From NCBI GenBank assembly GCA_012038135.1, contig JAAVJQ010000006.1:62001-126000 (forward strand): a DNA stretch of 64,000 bases, read 5' to 3'. Below the pieces are notes generated by a model. The model made no database searches. It was not told where the DNA came from and saw nothing but the letters and a program-made list of their open reading frames with translations. The stretch comes from Salinimicrobium nanhaiense (GTDB lineage Bacteria; Bacteroidota; Bacteroidia; Flavobacteriales; Flavobacteriaceae). Made by a program: the position numbers and the translations under genes. Numbering within the stretch: position 1 is the stretch's first letter; every line of letters begins with the position of its first letter. This document shows, piece after piece, positions 63,991 to 64,000 of this stretch.

Positions 63991-64000
63991 GTATTTGAGT

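Overview
The window looks like chromosome of a marine-type member of the Bacteroidetes, most likely family Flavobacteriaceae. The reasons are its moderate to low GC, promoter -7 elements of the TAnnTTTG type, a carboxypeptidase-regulatory-like surface protein, a fasciclin lipoprotein, exported proteins whose signal peptides end in A-Q, sparse Shine-Dalgarno sequences, and very tight packing with ATGA or TTAA overlaps between genes. I see no rRNA, tRNA, CRISPR array, prophage or insertion sequence. This is mostly ordinary chromosome with two patches of gene decay.

Layout. 1-4.7 kb: sbcDC nuclease (sbcC runs off the left edge) and a CarboxypepD_reg surface protein. 5.4-12.4 kb: a four-gene signalling operon made of a CheB-CheR-PAS-histidine kinase fusion, a bacteriophytochrome kinase, a single-domain response regulator and a biliverdin-forming heme oxygenase. 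It is therefore a red/far-red sensor encoded together with its own chromophore enzyme. 12.4-17.3 kb: small metabolic and stress genes (methyltransferase, SpoIIAA-like, VOC, rhodanese lipoprotein, hemerythrin-PAS protein, glutathione peroxidase) with two short tandem repeats in the gaps. 17.5-19.0 kb: a U32 peptidase-like (RNA hydroxylation type) gene coupled to a ferredoxin. 19.3-28.1 kb: glycogen synthase, a SulP anion transporter with a structured leader plus a DksA-like protein and a methyltransferase, a conserved protein of unknown role, and glycogen phosphorylase. 28.2-34.1 kb: HD protein, YitT protein, two histidine-kinase remnants, a TPR adenylate cyclase with a coupled unknown gene, and a multiply frameshifted lipoprotein gene.

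34.2-48.0 kb: amine oxidase, PhzF and luciferase-like oxidoreductase; a multi-PAS protein that has a histidine-kinase dimerisation helix but no ATPase domain, with its response regulator; the ybbA-ybbP-tesA type cluster; an EEP-family membrane protein; a LuxR-like response regulator; and a LysR regulator. 48.0-50.1 kb: a kinase ATPase-domain remnant, an SRPBCC gene, a decayed PhnB-like gene and a fasciclin lipoprotein. 50.4-55.9 kb: a complete RND efflux operon (adaptor, pump, TolC-like channel). 56.3-64 kb: SPW-repeat membrane protein, an exported methyltransferase, an APC permease, a small exported peptide, an S9 peptidase, two paralogous 50-residue membrane proteins missed by ordinary length cut-offs, and an NhaC-type antiporter.

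The most notable items are the self-contained phytochrome operon, the U32-ferredoxin coupling, the switch-like leader before sulP, the pair of tiny paralogous membrane proteins, the ATPase-less PAS/DHp protein, and kinase remnants broken at or beyond the phosphoacceptor histidine.
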